A DNA stretch of 64,000 bases from Pseudomonas wayambapalatensis (GTDB taxonomy: Bacteria > Pseudomonadota > Gammaproteobacteria > Pseudomonadales > Pseudomonadaceae), in the NCBI GenBank assembly GCA_014268975.2, contig CP077096.1:4253501-4317500 (forward strand), given 5' to 3'. A program made the translations under genes and the position numbers. Numbering within the stretch: the first letter of the stretch is position 1; every line of letters begins with the position of its first letter. Positions 18,559 to 27,461 of this stretch are shown one piece after another. Below the pieces are notes generated by a model. It was not told the DNA's origin and did no database searches. It saw nothing but the letters and a program-made list of their open reading frames with translations.

Positions 18559-18627
18559 TCAGCGCTTGGCCAGGCCAAGGGTGCCGAGAAGCAGAGTGCC
18601 GTGGGCAAGGGTACGCAGGTGGGGCAT
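18559..18627 (-). CDS. Possible 22-residue peptide
   Basis: A short frame, MPHLRTLAHGTLLLGTLGLA followed by KR and stop, with GGAG upstream of the ATG. It is amphipathic and Leu/Gly-rich, but there is no independent support and it may be chance. Confidence 0.25.
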   Translation of the reverse strand: MPHLRTLAHGTLLLGTLGLAKR

Positions 18628-18707
18628 GGTGACGACTCCGGTCGTTGGGGTTTTCAGCTCGTAAACGCCCGCCACGCCGGTTTATTCCCTCACCGTCGGT
18701 CACCCGG

Positions 18708-19598
18708 TCAGCGACCTTGCCCTAACTGCGCCGCCAACCACTGCGAAAACACCCGCACCCGCGCCGACAGTTGTCGGCTCTGTGGGTACACCACCGACAC
18801 CGGCATCGGCGGTGGCGGGCAGTCCGGCAACACTTCGCGCAGGCTGCCGGCCGCCAGTTCCTGGACAATCCGGTAGCGCGGGACCTGAACGATCCCCAGC
18901 CCCGACAGCGCCGCGCCGGTGTACAGGTCAACGCCGGTCACCGAAACCCTCGCTGGCAACAAACGCTCCACCACCTCACGACCGACCCTGAACTCCAGGG
19001 GCACCGCCCTGCCGGTGGCGCTGGACAGGTAATCCACCGCGAAATGCTGCTGCAAGTCGTCCAGCGTCGCGGGCGTGCCGTGTTGCGCGAGGTACTCGGG
19101 GCTTGCCACGGTCACCTGTTCAAGGCTGGCGACCTGTCGGCCGATCAACGACGAATCCTGCAGCAGGCCCGCCCGCAGCACGCAGTCCACGCCTTCGCGC
19201 ACCAGATCGACCAGGCGGTCGTCCTCACCGATGCGCAGGGTGATGTCCGGGTACTGCGCCAAAAACCCACCCAGCGCCGGCATGACGAAATGCTTGGCCA
19301 GGGTGCCCTGCAGGTTGACCCGCAGCAGGCCCTTGGGCGGGGCATTGCGAAAGGCGCTTTCGGTCTCCTCGAGGTCCAGCAACAGGCGCACGCATCGGTG
19401 GTAGTAGGCCTCGCCATCGTGGGTCATGCGCACATGCCGGGTGGTGCGCTCGAGCAGGCGCACGCCGAGGCGCTGCTCCAGGCGCTTGATCAGGTTGGTG
19501 ACGGTGGCCCGCGGGATCTGCAGGTCTTCGGCGGCCTGGGAAAAACTGCCGCGCTCGGCGATACGCACGAACACCTGCATTTCCTGGAAGCGATCCAT
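18708..19598 (-). CDS. LysR-family transcriptional regulator
   Basis: 296 residues beginning MDRFQEMQVFVRIAERGSFS, with the CrgA/AaeR-type winged HTH (AEDLQIPRATVTNLIKRLEQ) and a periplasmic-binding-like effector domain. It is divergent from the SDR gene, which is the likely regulated target. Confidence 0.88.
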   Translation of the reverse strand: MDRFQEMQVFVRIAERGSFSQAAEDLQIPRATVTNLIKRLEQRLGVRLLERTTRHVRMTHDGEAYYHRCVRLLLDLEETESAFRNAPPKGLLRVNLQGTLAKHFVMPALGGFLAQYPDITLRIGEDDRLVDLVREGVDCVLRAGLLQDSSLIGRQVASLEQVTVASPEYLAQHGTPATLDDLQQHFAVDYLSSATGRAVPLEFRVGREVVERLLPARVSVTGVDLYTGAALSGLGIVQVPRYRIVQELAAGSLREVLPDCPPPPMPVSVVYPQSRQLSARVRVFSQWLAAQLGQGR

Positions 19599-19659
19599 GG
19601 ACGGGTTCTCCTGGAAGGTGGCGGCTACGCTTGCTTCGCAAGGGAAAAGACGCCAAGGC

Positions 19660-19707
19660 GATAATTAAAGCAAATGGAACACTGATCGCACCTGCCGCGC
19701 AATTATC
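19660..19707. promoter_or_regulatory. Candidate operator between LysR and SDR genes
   Basis: GATAATT at 19660-19666 and its inverse AATTATC at 19701-19707 flank an AT-richer spacer in the 164-bp divergent intergenic region. This is a plausible LysR-type binding region, but the spacing is larger than a single T-N11-A box. Confidence 0.3.
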
Positions 19708-19762
19708 TTTTTTCGCCAACAGTCCACACTCCTTCCCACACCCACTCAGAAGGATGCCCAGC

Positions 19763-20494
19763 ATGACCTCTCAAGTAGCCTTGATCACCGGCGCCTCGCG
19801 CGGCATCGGTGCCGCCATCGCCCGCCGCCTCAGCCGTGACGGCTTCGCCGTGGCGATCAACTACGCCAGCAACGATGACGAAGCCGATGCGCTGGTGAGC
19901 GAGATCCGCCAGGCCGGCGGCAAGGCCATCGCCCTCAAGGCCGATGTGTCCAGCGCAGGCCAGGTGCAAACCCTGTTCGACACCCTCGAGCGGCAACTGG
20001 GTCGCATCGATGTGCTGGTCAACAACGCCGGCATCCTCAAGGTCGCGCCCTTGGCGCAGACCAGCGACGAGCTGTACGCCCGCAACTTCGCGATCAACAC
20101 CCAGGGCGTGTTCAACACCCTGCGCGCTGCAGCCACACGCCTGAACGACGGCGGGCGCATCATCAACCTGACCAGCACCACGCTGGCCCTGAAAATGCCA
20201 GGCTACGCCATCTACAACGGCACCAAGGCCGCGGTCGAGGCCTTCACCCAGGTGTTCGCCAAGGAGCTGCGCGGTCGCAACATCACCGTCAATGCCGTGG
20301 CCCCTGGCCCGGTGGAAACCGATTTGTTCCTGGCCGACAAGACGCCCGAGCAGATCCAGGCCGCCACTCAGGCTCCGCCCCTGGGCCGCCTGGGCCAGCC
20401 AGAGGATATCGCCGGTGTCGTCGCCTTCCTCGCCGGCCCCGACAGCGGCTGGGTCAACGGCCAGATCCTGCGCGCCAACGGCGGCGTGGCCTGA
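19763..20494 (+). CDS. Short-chain dehydrogenase/reductase
   Basis: 243 residues. TGASRGIGAAIA (NAD(P)-binding glycine motif), NNAG, the catalytic Ser (TSTT) and YxxxK (YAIYNGTKAA) motifs are all present, giving a classical SDR resembling 3-oxoacyl-ACP reductase-like enzymes. The ATG at 19763 has AGAAGG about 10 nt upstream. Substrate unknown; likely controlled by the divergent LysR protein. Confidence 0.85.
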   Translation: MTSQVALITGASRGIGAAIARRLSRDGFAVAINYASNDDEADALVSEIRQAGGKAIALKADVSSAGQVQTLFDTLERQLGRIDVLVNNAGILKVAPLAQTSDELYARNFAINTQGVFNTLRAAATRLNDGGRIINLTSTTLALKMPGYAIYNGTKAAVEAFTQVFAKELRGRNITVNAVAPGPVETDLFLADKTPEQIQAATQAPPLGRLGQPEDIAGVVAFLAGPDSGWVNGQILRANGGVA

Positions 20495-21409
20495 GCAGCC
20501 GATAACGCCGCCCCACATCCCTGATCTTCCCGCCTTTCTGCACCCCGGCCCCGGGGTGTTGTCATGCGTGGCGGTTTGTCGCCACGACCTGTTGTGGTGC
20601 AAAAAAATGGTGGCCCGCGTAACGTTTTCGAGCAATTACTCGAAACTTCCAAACTTTCCCAATAAAAACAGCCAATAACAAACTGCGTGCGCATGACTGT
20701 TTGCGAAAGACGACCGCAAACCCTACCGCAAACCCGCCATTTGTTTCATGACAAAGATGACAACTGCGAATGTGTTCACAAACTTCGCGATGGCGGATTA
20801 CCGCCAACTAATAAACAACACAAAAGGATGATCTAAATAGTATCCATAGGGGGTCAGTTTATCCCCGCCCAACAATGAATCGCGCCGTGGCTGCGCATCG
20901 CGCACACACTTAACACCCTTTGCCAGGTATGGCGGGGAACCGCCAGGCGCTATTCGGCTTTTTGTCAGTACACACCGTCATGATCCGTGCAGCCCGCGAT
21001 TTACAAAGCCTCCATTCGCCGTCGTCGTCCTGTAAAGCACGTCCACAGCCTCACTCATTCGGCAACCCGAACGTCATACGAATGAAACATTCGGAATTCC
21101 GAATAAAACAACGACCGCCCTCTGCCGTGCGCATCGTTTCGCGAAAGTTCAAGGACGCCCGTTACCTGATAATCATTGGATCCATGGCACGATACTTGCC
21201 AGAACTTGATCCGCCGCGGAGTCCTTCCGCGCCGTGCCTTGCGAAACATGAACGAACAATGACAAACGAATGGCCCTTGGCTATCGAAGTTCGCCCGTGC
21301 CGCCAAGACAGACCTTTACGTCGGATCGTGCTGTTTATCCTGAACATGTGAAACAACAAAGGCGCCCTTCAAGACCGCCAATAACTAACTCATTCATAAA
21401 GGTTTAATC
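20495..21409. other. 915-bp AT-richer region without supported genes
   Basis: After the SDR stop there is an 18-nt GC palindrome (20541-20558, CACCCCGGCCCCGGGGTG), then DNA clearly richer in A and T than its surroundings, with homopolymeric A runs and many short inverted motifs. Open frames here are short and unlike known proteins. It probably holds the promoter and leader of the regulator gene that begins at 21410. Confidence 0.55.
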
Positions 21410-24262
21410 ATGCCCCTGACCAAGACCAAGCCCGGAAAGATTGTCGCCCTGGACGCCCTGGATACCCCCGATCCGGAAAACGCCCTGTGCTTTGGGTCCT
21501 TCGTGCTCTACCCCCAACAGCATCTGCTGTTCAAGGACGGGGAACTGGTGCAGTTGGGCAGCCGTGCGCTGCAACTGCTGGTCACGCTGGCGAGCCGAAC
21601 CGGCGAGCTGTTGGAAAAGAACGAGCTGCTGGCGCTGGTCTGGCCCAAGGTCGTCGTCGAGGAATGCAACCTGCGCGCGCAGATGACCACCCTGCGCCGA
21701 GTGCTTGGCGAAGAAGGCGACTTCACCTACATCGTCACCGTACCGGGCCGCGGCTACCGCTTCGTGGCCCCGGTGACCATCCGTGAAATGGCGCCACAAC
21801 CCCTGCTCGCAACGAAGACCGGCAACGATCTCCCGAGCCTTGGCAGCAGCGTCATCGGCCGCGACGACATTCGCCAGAGCCTGGCCGAAACCCTGCGCAG
21901 CCGCCGCCTGCTCACCCTCACCGGCACCGGCGGTATCGGCAAGACCACCCTGGCACTGACGCTCGCCCACGCCATGGCCGAAGACTTCAGCGAGGGGCGC
22001 ACCTTCGTCGACCTCACCGAGGCTGACCAGCCTGCCTGCGTCGCCGACATGGTGGCGGCGGCCCTGGGCATCGATAGCACCGCACAAGACGCCGTGGCGC
22101 TGATCGCCTCCCTGCTCGACGAAGCCCGCCACCTGCTGATCCTGGACAACTGCGACCACGTGCTCGAAGCCACCGCGACCCTGGTCGAAGCCCTGCGGCA
22201 ACAGGCGCCGGGCTGCCATATCCTGGTCACCAGCCGCGAAGCCCTGCACGCCGAAGGCGAATGCGTCCACGAGGTCGCGCCGCTGCCCTGCCCCGCAAAC
22301 GATCACGTGCTGTGCGCCGCCCAGGCCCTGCTCAGCCCCGCCGTCCAGTTGTTCGTCGAACGTGCCGCAGCGCACGACACAGACTTTGCCTTCGGCGATG
22401 CCGACGTGCCGGCGGCGCTCGCACTGTGCCGCACCCTCGACGGCAATCCGCTGGCCATCGAGATCGCCGCCAGCCACGTCCGCGCCTTTGGCCTGGCCTA
22501 TCTGGTCGAACTGCTCGATGGCGACTTCCGCCTGCAGATGGCCGGCCGGCGTACCGCCCTGCCCCGCCACCGCACCCTGCAAGCCTCGCTGGAGTGGAGC
22601 CACGCCCTGCTGTGCACGCAGGAGCAGGCGATGTTCCGGCAGTTGTCGGTGTTCACCGGCAGCTTCACCCTCGCCGCCGCCAAGGCGGTGGTCGAGGTCC
22701 AGCCGGGCCCGTTCCAGGACACCGCCTGGCTGGTGGAAAGCCTGATGGACAAGTCACTGCTGGTGGCCGCCGGCGCGCAACCGATCAAGCGCTACCGCCT
22801 GCACCACACCGCCCGCGTGTACGCAGCGCAGCAGCTGGCTCTGCATGACGAGACTGATGCTATCGCCCAGCGCCACGCGCAATACACCCTTCAGGAGCAA
22901 CGCCGCGCGGTGCAAGACCTGGAGCGCCTGGACAGCGACAGCTGGCTGGCCCTGCACAGCCCCGGCAGCGACAGCGTACGCAGCGCCTTGGACTGGTGTT
23001 TCAGCGACCAGGGCGACGCCTGCCTCGGCGTCGAACTCACGCTGATGAGCGTGCCGCTGTGGCTGCGCCTGTCGCGGGTCGATGAATGCCACGCCTGGGT
23101 CGACCGCGGACTGCGTTTCGAGGCCATCACACCTCGCCAGCGCATGCTCCTGCTGACCCTCTCGGCCAGCGTCATGGCCCTGACCCGCGGTGCCGGGCAG
23201 TCGATCCGCGACGCCTGGCAGCAGGTGATCGAAGACGCCCGTACCCTGGGCGACACCGAGCATGAACTGCGCGGCCTGTGGGGCCTCTGGCACGACCACT
23301 GCTGCAGCAACCAGCACGCCGAGGCGCTGGACCTGGCCAACCAGTACATCCAGCTCAGCGAACGCACCGGCATCCTTGAGCGGCGCATGCTCGGCCGACG
23401 CATGCGTGCAACGCCGCTGTTCCAGATGGCCGACTTCGATGGCGCCCGCCAGGCGATCAGCGAAGCCCTGAGTTTCCCGATGATGCCCCGCGCCCACGTC
23501 ATCGACAGCCACTTCGACCAGGGGATCGCCGCGCGCTCACTCAAGGCCCAGGTGCAGTTGCTGCAAGGCCAGGTCGGTCAGGCCCTGCTGACCATCGAGG
23601 CCAACGTCGAGGCGGCGTTGACCCAGCACCACCCGGCCAGCCTCTGGTACACCCTGAGCCTGAGCGCGATCCCCATCACCCTGCTGGTCGGCCACGAAAA
23701 GCGCAGCCGCGAGTTTCTTGCCCGCCTCAAGGACAGCCTGGGGCACCACGAGATGCCGGTATGGCGCCTGTTCGCTCGGTGCTTCGAGCACATCCTGCTG
23801 ATCCGCCAGGGCAATGCCGAAGATGGCGTGCGCGGCCTGGGCGAAGCACTCGACCAGCTCCATGCGATCGGCGACAGCCCGCTGTACAACCTGGTGCGCA
23901 GCGAGTACGCCCAAGGTCTGGCGCAACTGGGCCTGGAGCAGTTGGCCATCGAGATCCTCGACCAGACCCTGGCCGTGACCGCCGCTCGCCAGGAACGCTG
24001 GTTCCGTCCCGAGCTGTTGCGCATCAAGGCCCAACTGCTGGCCAGGCCCGATTCGCCCGAACGCCAGGCGCAAGCCCAGGAACTGCTTAATCAGGCCATG
24101 CACGAGGCCCAGGAACAGGGCGCGCGATTCTGGGCCGGACGCATCACCGCCAGCCTGTCGCAGTTGACCAGCCCACCGGAGGAAGCCCCCAGGCGCACCA
24201 GTCAGGCCTGGGATCAGCGTCGTCAGGAGCGCCTGGTCAACACACAGTTTTCACACAGGTGA
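21410..24262 (+). CDS. Winged-helix / STAND ATPase / TPR-like transcriptional regulator
   Basis: 950 residues. An OmpR/PhoB-type winged helix occupies about residues 25-122 (RALQLLVTLASRTGELLEKN, VPGRGYRFVAPV). A STAND/NB-ARC ATPase follows, with Walker A GTGGIGKTT (172-180), Walker B-like HLLILDNCDHV (241-251) and sensor segment HILVTSREALH. The C-terminal half (about 470-930) is helical repeat. Signal-responsive activators such as MalT share this overall plan; HilA combines an OmpR-type HTH with TPRs. AAAGG precedes the ATG. It is convergent with, and directly next to, the T3SS cluster, so regulation of it is plausible but inferred. Confidence 0.8.
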   Translation: MPLTKTKPGKIVALDALDTPDPENALCFGSFVLYPQQHLLFKDGELVQLGSRALQLLVTLASRTGELLEKNELLALVWPKVVVEECNLRAQMTTLRRVLGEEGDFTYIVTVPGRGYRFVAPVTIREMAPQPLLATKTGNDLPSLGSSVIGRDDIRQSLAETLRSRRLLTLTGTGGIGKTTLALTLAHAMAEDFSEGRTFVDLTEADQPACVADMVAAALGIDSTAQDAVALIASLLDEARHLLILDNCDHVLEATATLVEALRQQAPGCHILVTSREALHAEGECVHEVAPLPCPANDHVLCAAQALLSPAVQLFVERAAAHDTDFAFGDADVPAALALCRTLDGNPLAIEIAASHVRAFGLAYLVELLDGDFRLQMAGRRTALPRHRTLQASLEWSHALLCTQEQAMFRQLSVFTGSFTLAAAKAVVEVQPGPFQDTAWLVESLMDKSLLVAAGAQPIKRYRLHHTARVYAAQQLALHDETDAIAQRHAQYTLQEQRRAVQDLERLDSDSWLALHSPGSDSVRSALDWCFSDQGDACLGVELTLMSVPLWLRLSRVDECHAWVDRGLRFEAITPRQRMLLLTLSASVMALTRGAGQSIRDAWQQVIEDARTLGDTEHELRGLWGLWHDHCCSNQHAEALDLANQYIQLSERTGILERRMLGRRMRATPLFQMADFDGARQAISEALSFPMMPRAHVIDSHFDQGIAARSLKAQVQLLQGQVGQALLTIEANVEAALTQHHPASLWYTLSLSAIPITLLVGHEKRSREFLARLKDSLGHHEMPVWRLFARCFEHILLIRQGNAEDGVRGLGEALDQLHAIGDSPLYNLVRSEYAQGLAQLGLEQLAIEILDQTLAVTAARQERWFRPELLRIKAQLLARPDSPERQAQAQELLNQAMHEAQEQGARFWAGRITASLSQLTSPPEEAPRRTSQAWDQRRQERLVNTQFSHR

Positions 24263-24412
24263 GACCGTTTTGTAATTTGCCAAGGTGGTGCGTTCTAGAG
24301 GTCGAGCTCGCCTGGGATCAGACTTCCATGAGCCTTTGATGTCGGTCGCGCAACCTGGTCGCCGAGCTCCCGCAAGCTCTCGATAGCGGCACGCTGAAGG
24401 CGTCAAAGGTGC

Positions 24413-25459
24413 TCAGATCAACCGCGCAGCCACCAACAGATCCGCCACGGTCTGGAAGGTGCTGTCCGGCACCGGGTCCCCCGCCACGGTGCGCCGGGCA
24501 AGCTCCGCTGCCAGGCGGGCATCCATGGCATGGGGGATCCCCAGTTGTGCAGCTTCGCCAAGCATCCGCACGCTGTCTTCAGGGTCTGCCTGGCACACCA
24601 CCACCGGCACCGGGGTCTCGCCGCGCACATAGCGCAAACCCACCACCCAACCACCCGCCACCCCCACCATCAACGACGCCCGGCCCAGCCCCAGCTTGGT
24701 CGCCATGGCCTGCATTTCCTGGCGCTGGCGGCGCAGCTCGCGCTTGATCAACGGATCGCCATCGGTATCCTTGCGCTCGCGCTTCTGCTCGCTGCGAGTC
24801 ATGCGCATGTCGCGGCCGAACAGCCAGCGCTGCATCAGCACATCCGCCGCCCCCAGCACCAGAAACGCCGCCAGTACCGTGAACACCAGCGGCTTGAGCA
24901 CCAGCAGGAAGGTCGACTGCAGGCACTCCGGCCCACACCGCGACGACTCCATCAACGCCTGCAGCGCATGGCGCCCGACCACATAGAACGCCAGCCCCAG
25001 CAAGTGCACCTTCACCAGGCCCTTGAGGAATTCCACCACGTTGCGCATGGCGAAGATCCGCTTGAAGCCCTCGGCCGGGTTGATGCGCTTGAAATCCGGC
25101 TTCAGCGGCTCGACCGAGAACACCAGCCCGCGCATGGTCACCAGGTTGGTCAGCACCACGGCCGTCACCGTCACCGCCATCACCGGCAGGGTGATGCCGA
25201 TCAGCAGTTGCTCGGCGGTATCGAGCAGGCGCGGCCACACCGTGGCGAAGGGTTCGATGTAGATCTGCGCGGTCAGGTCCACCAGTGCCGTGACCTGGGC
25301 CTTGGCCCGTGGCGCGAGGATGGCGATGCACAGGGTGCAGAGCAGGATCACCACCCCCGAAACCAGGTCCTGGCTCTTGGCGACCTGGCCCTTCTTGCGC
25401 GCGTCCTTGAGTTTCTTGTCCGTTGCCGGCTGCGACTTCTCTTCGCTGGTGTCAGCCAT
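24413..25459 (-). CDS. sctU: T3SS export-gate/switch protein SctU without NPTH motif
   Basis: 348 residues from the ATG at 25459, starting MADTSEEKSQPATDKKLKDA, the family N-terminus. Four membrane segments precede a cytoplasmic domain rich in RSEQKRERKDTDGDP and KRELRRQRQEMQAMA, as in YscU/RhcU. Normally the domain self-cleaves at NPTH before a segment like xALRYVxGETP. Here GLRYVRGETPVP is present but the preceding residues 267-270 read VAGG (24650-24661), so autocleavage should not occur. Last gene of the operon; its start overlaps sctT by 8 nt. Confidence 0.88.
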   Translation of the reverse strand: MADTSEEKSQPATDKKLKDARKKGQVAKSQDLVSGVVILLCTLCIAILAPRAKAQVTALVDLTAQIYIEPFATVWPRLLDTAEQLLIGITLPVMAVTVTAVVLTNLVTMRGLVFSVEPLKPDFKRINPAEGFKRIFAMRNVVEFLKGLVKVHLLGLAFYVVGRHALQALMESSRCGPECLQSTFLLVLKPLVFTVLAAFLVLGAADVLMQRWLFGRDMRMTRSEQKRERKDTDGDPLIKRELRRQRQEMQAMATKLGLGRASLMVGVAGGWVVGLRYVRGETPVPVVVCQADPEDSVRMLGEAAQLGIPHAMDARLAAELARRTVAGDPVPDSTFQTVADLLVAARLI

Positions 25460-26270
25460 TGCCCCCCTCCACCAGGCTCTGCAGCACCCCGACCGTGCCG
25501 CGAAACTCCGCAAGCTGATCGAGCATCAGCGGCACCAGGAAGCCGATGTAGACCACCATCAGAAGGGTGAAGAACAGGTTCTTCACCGGCAGCGACAGGT
25601 CGAAGATGTGCAGGCTCGGCGCCATGCGCGAAAGGTAGGCGAGCATCAGGTCGGTGATCAGCAACGAAATCAGCAACGGCGACACCATCAGCACCCCGAT
25701 GCGCATCACCTGGTCGAGGATCGACAGCACCGCCGTCAGCGCGGAACCGGCGAACAACGGCGTGAACTGGGTCACCGGCCATAACTGGTAGCTGTGCAGG
25801 TAGCCATCGACCATGAGGATGAAACCACCCGACATGAAATACAGCGCGATCAGCATCACGGTGAGCAAGGTTGCCATCACCCCCGACTCTCCCGACGACA
25901 GCGGATCCACCAGTTGCGCCATGGTCGAGCCCCGCTGCAGGTCGATCAGCTCCCCCGCCACTTCCGCCGCCCAGAACGGGATACCGAACAACAGACCGAC
26001 CACCAACCCGACCAGGAACTCCTTGATCAGCAAGCCCGCCAGCCAGAATCCGCCAAGCTCAGGCGAGGCGGTAAAGGCCGAGAACACCGGCAGGAACATC
26101 GGCACCGAAATCGCCACGGCGGCGCAGGTGCGGATCATCCCGGTCAGGCCCAAGCGGTTGAAGGCCGGGGTGATCACCACCACGCCCATGGCACGGGCCG
26201 TGGAGAGCGCGGCCGAACTGATCACCGGGTAGGCGATCTCCAGAAAGGCATTGACGAAACCTGCGTCCAT
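25452..26270 (-). CDS. sctT: T3SS export apparatus protein SctT
   Basis: 272 residues, about six to seven hydrophobic segments, starting MDAGFVNAFLEIAYPVISSA. FliR/SctT family features include the ALSTARAMGVVVITPAF segment and FWAAEVAGELIDLQRGSTMA. It is part of the inner-membrane export gate SctRST. Its start lies 6 nt after sctS. Confidence 0.88.
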   Translation of the reverse strand: MDAGFVNAFLEIAYPVISSAALSTARAMGVVVITPAFNRLGLTGMIRTCAAVAISVPMFLPVFSAFTASPELGGFWLAGLLIKEFLVGLVVGLLFGIPFWAAEVAGELIDLQRGSTMAQLVDPLSSGESGVMATLLTVMLIALYFMSGGFILMVDGYLHSYQLWPVTQFTPLFAGSALTAVLSILDQVMRIGVLMVSPLLISLLITDLMLAYLSRMAPSLHIFDLSLPVKNLFFTLLMVVYIGFLVPLMLDQLAEFRGTVGVLQSLVEGGNG

Positions 26271-26276
26271 GCCCGG

Positions 26277-26546
26277 TCAGCGCGTCCACAGCGCGAAGTT
26301 GTCCAGCACCTGGTTGCCCAGCCCCATCACCTGTCCGGCCAGCAGCGGGCCGACGAAGACGATCAGCAGCAGCACCGCCACCAGCTTGACCACTTGCGGC
26401 AGGGTCTGGTCCTGGATCTGCGTCAGTGCCTGCAACAGGCCCACGCTCAGGCCGACGATGATCGCCACCCCCAGCGCTGGCGCCGACAGCAGCAACACCG
26501 TCATCAGCGCCTGCTTCATCAACGAAAGGAACACGTCCTGTCCCAT
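26277..26546 (-). CDS. sctS: T3SS export apparatus protein SctS
   Basis: 89 residues with two long transmembrane helices (LLLSAPALGVAIIVGLSVGL and VKLVAVLLLIVFVGPLLAGQ) and the family segment ALTQIQDQTLPQ between them. It matches FliQ/SctS in length and topology. Four nucleotides after sctR. Confidence 0.9.
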   Translation of the reverse strand: MGQDVFLSLMKQALMTVLLLSAPALGVAIIVGLSVGLLQALTQIQDQTLPQVVKLVAVLLLIVFVGPLLAGQVMGLGNQVLDNFALWTR

Positions 26547-26550
26547 CGGC

Positions 26551-27207
26551 TCAGCTCCCGTAGCTCAGAATCAGACCATGCATCAAGCGCGACCAGCCGC
26601 TCAGCGCAACGAAGAGGAACAGCTTCAGCGGTATCGAGATCAGCGTCGGCGACACCATCGACATACCCATCGCCATCAACACGTTGGATACCAGCAGGTC
26701 GACCACCAGGAAGGGGATGTACAACAGGAAACCGATCTCGAACGCCCGCGTCAGCTCGGAGCTGACGAACGCCGGGATCAGCACCACCAGATCGTCGTCG
26801 CGCAACTCGGCGCGGGCCTCTTCGGACCACACGTTCTGCGTAGCCTGCACGAAGAAACCGCGCTCGCTCTCGTTGGCGAAGCGCGACAGGTGCGCCTGCA
26901 AGGGCGGCCTGATCGCCTCGCCCAGCTCCTTGAGCTGCTCGGCGTTCTCCAGTTGCAGGCCGTGGCTTTGCGCGGCCCGGTACATGTCGCCGATCACCGG
27001 CGTGGTGACGTACACCGACAGGATCAGCGCGATGCCATAGAGCACCAGGTTCGGCGGCGTCTGCTGCACACCCAGGGCGTTGCGGATCAGGAACAGCACC
27101 ACGGAGATCTTCAGGAACCCGGTCAGGGTCACCACCGCCAGCGGAATCAGGCCGATGGAGGCGACGACCAGGATGATCTCGATCAGGTTTGGCTGGTAGC
27201 CACTCAT
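26551..27207 (-). CDS. sctR: T3SS export apparatus protein SctR
   Basis: 218 residues, the FliP/SctR family. Visible are LTGFLKISVVLFLIRNALG, a periplasmic loop, IPAFVSSELTRAFEIGFLLY and VDLLVSNVLMAMGMSMVSP. It forms the core of the export gate. ATG overlaps the sctQ stop by 4 nt. Confidence 0.93.
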   Translation of the reverse strand: MSGYQPNLIEIILVVASIGLIPLAVVTLTGFLKISVVLFLIRNALGVQQTPPNLVLYGIALILSVYVTTPVIGDMYRAAQSHGLQLENAEQLKELGEAIRPPLQAHLSRFANESERGFFVQATQNVWSEEARAELRDDDLVVLIPAFVSSELTRAFEIGFLLYIPFLVVDLLVSNVLMAMGMSMVSPTLISIPLKLFLFVALSGWSRLMHGLILSYGS

Positions 27208-27461
27208 GATGCGGCAAAGCTCAGCAGGCGCACGCCCAGGCCGTCGCCGATCTTCACCAATTGGCCCTGGCCGACGCGTCGGCCGTTGATCATCAGGTCG
27301 ACGCCTTCGTGCATGCGCGGCGCCAGCTCCAGCACGCTGCCCACGCCCAGCTCGCGCAGTTGCGCCAGGCTCAACTCGACGCTGCCGACCTGGCAGACCA
27401 GTTTCAGTTGCAGCTCGTCAAGGCTGCTGTCCAGGCTCGGCCCGGTGCCCTGTTCGCTCAT
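27204..27461 (-). CDS. Internal start for short form SctQ-C
   Basis: Within sctQ, ATG at 27461 (Met258, MSEQGTGPSLDSS) is preceded by AAGGAG at 27468-27473 with a 6-nt spacer, a better ribosome-binding site than most gene starts here. It would give an 85-residue SpoA-only protein. Yersinia, Salmonella and other SctQ genes make such a product, which assembles with full-length SctQ. Production here is an inference from the Shine-Dalgarno. Confidence 0.6.
   Translation of the reverse strand: MSEQGTGPSLDSSLDELQLKLVCQVGSVELSLAQLRELGVGSVLELAPRMHEGVDLMINGRRVGQGQLVKIGDGLGVRLLSFAAS

Noticed and set aside
20920..21351. 143-codon open frame in the AT-rich gap
   Set aside because: No ribosome-binding site, odd composition, and no recognisable motif; probably chance.
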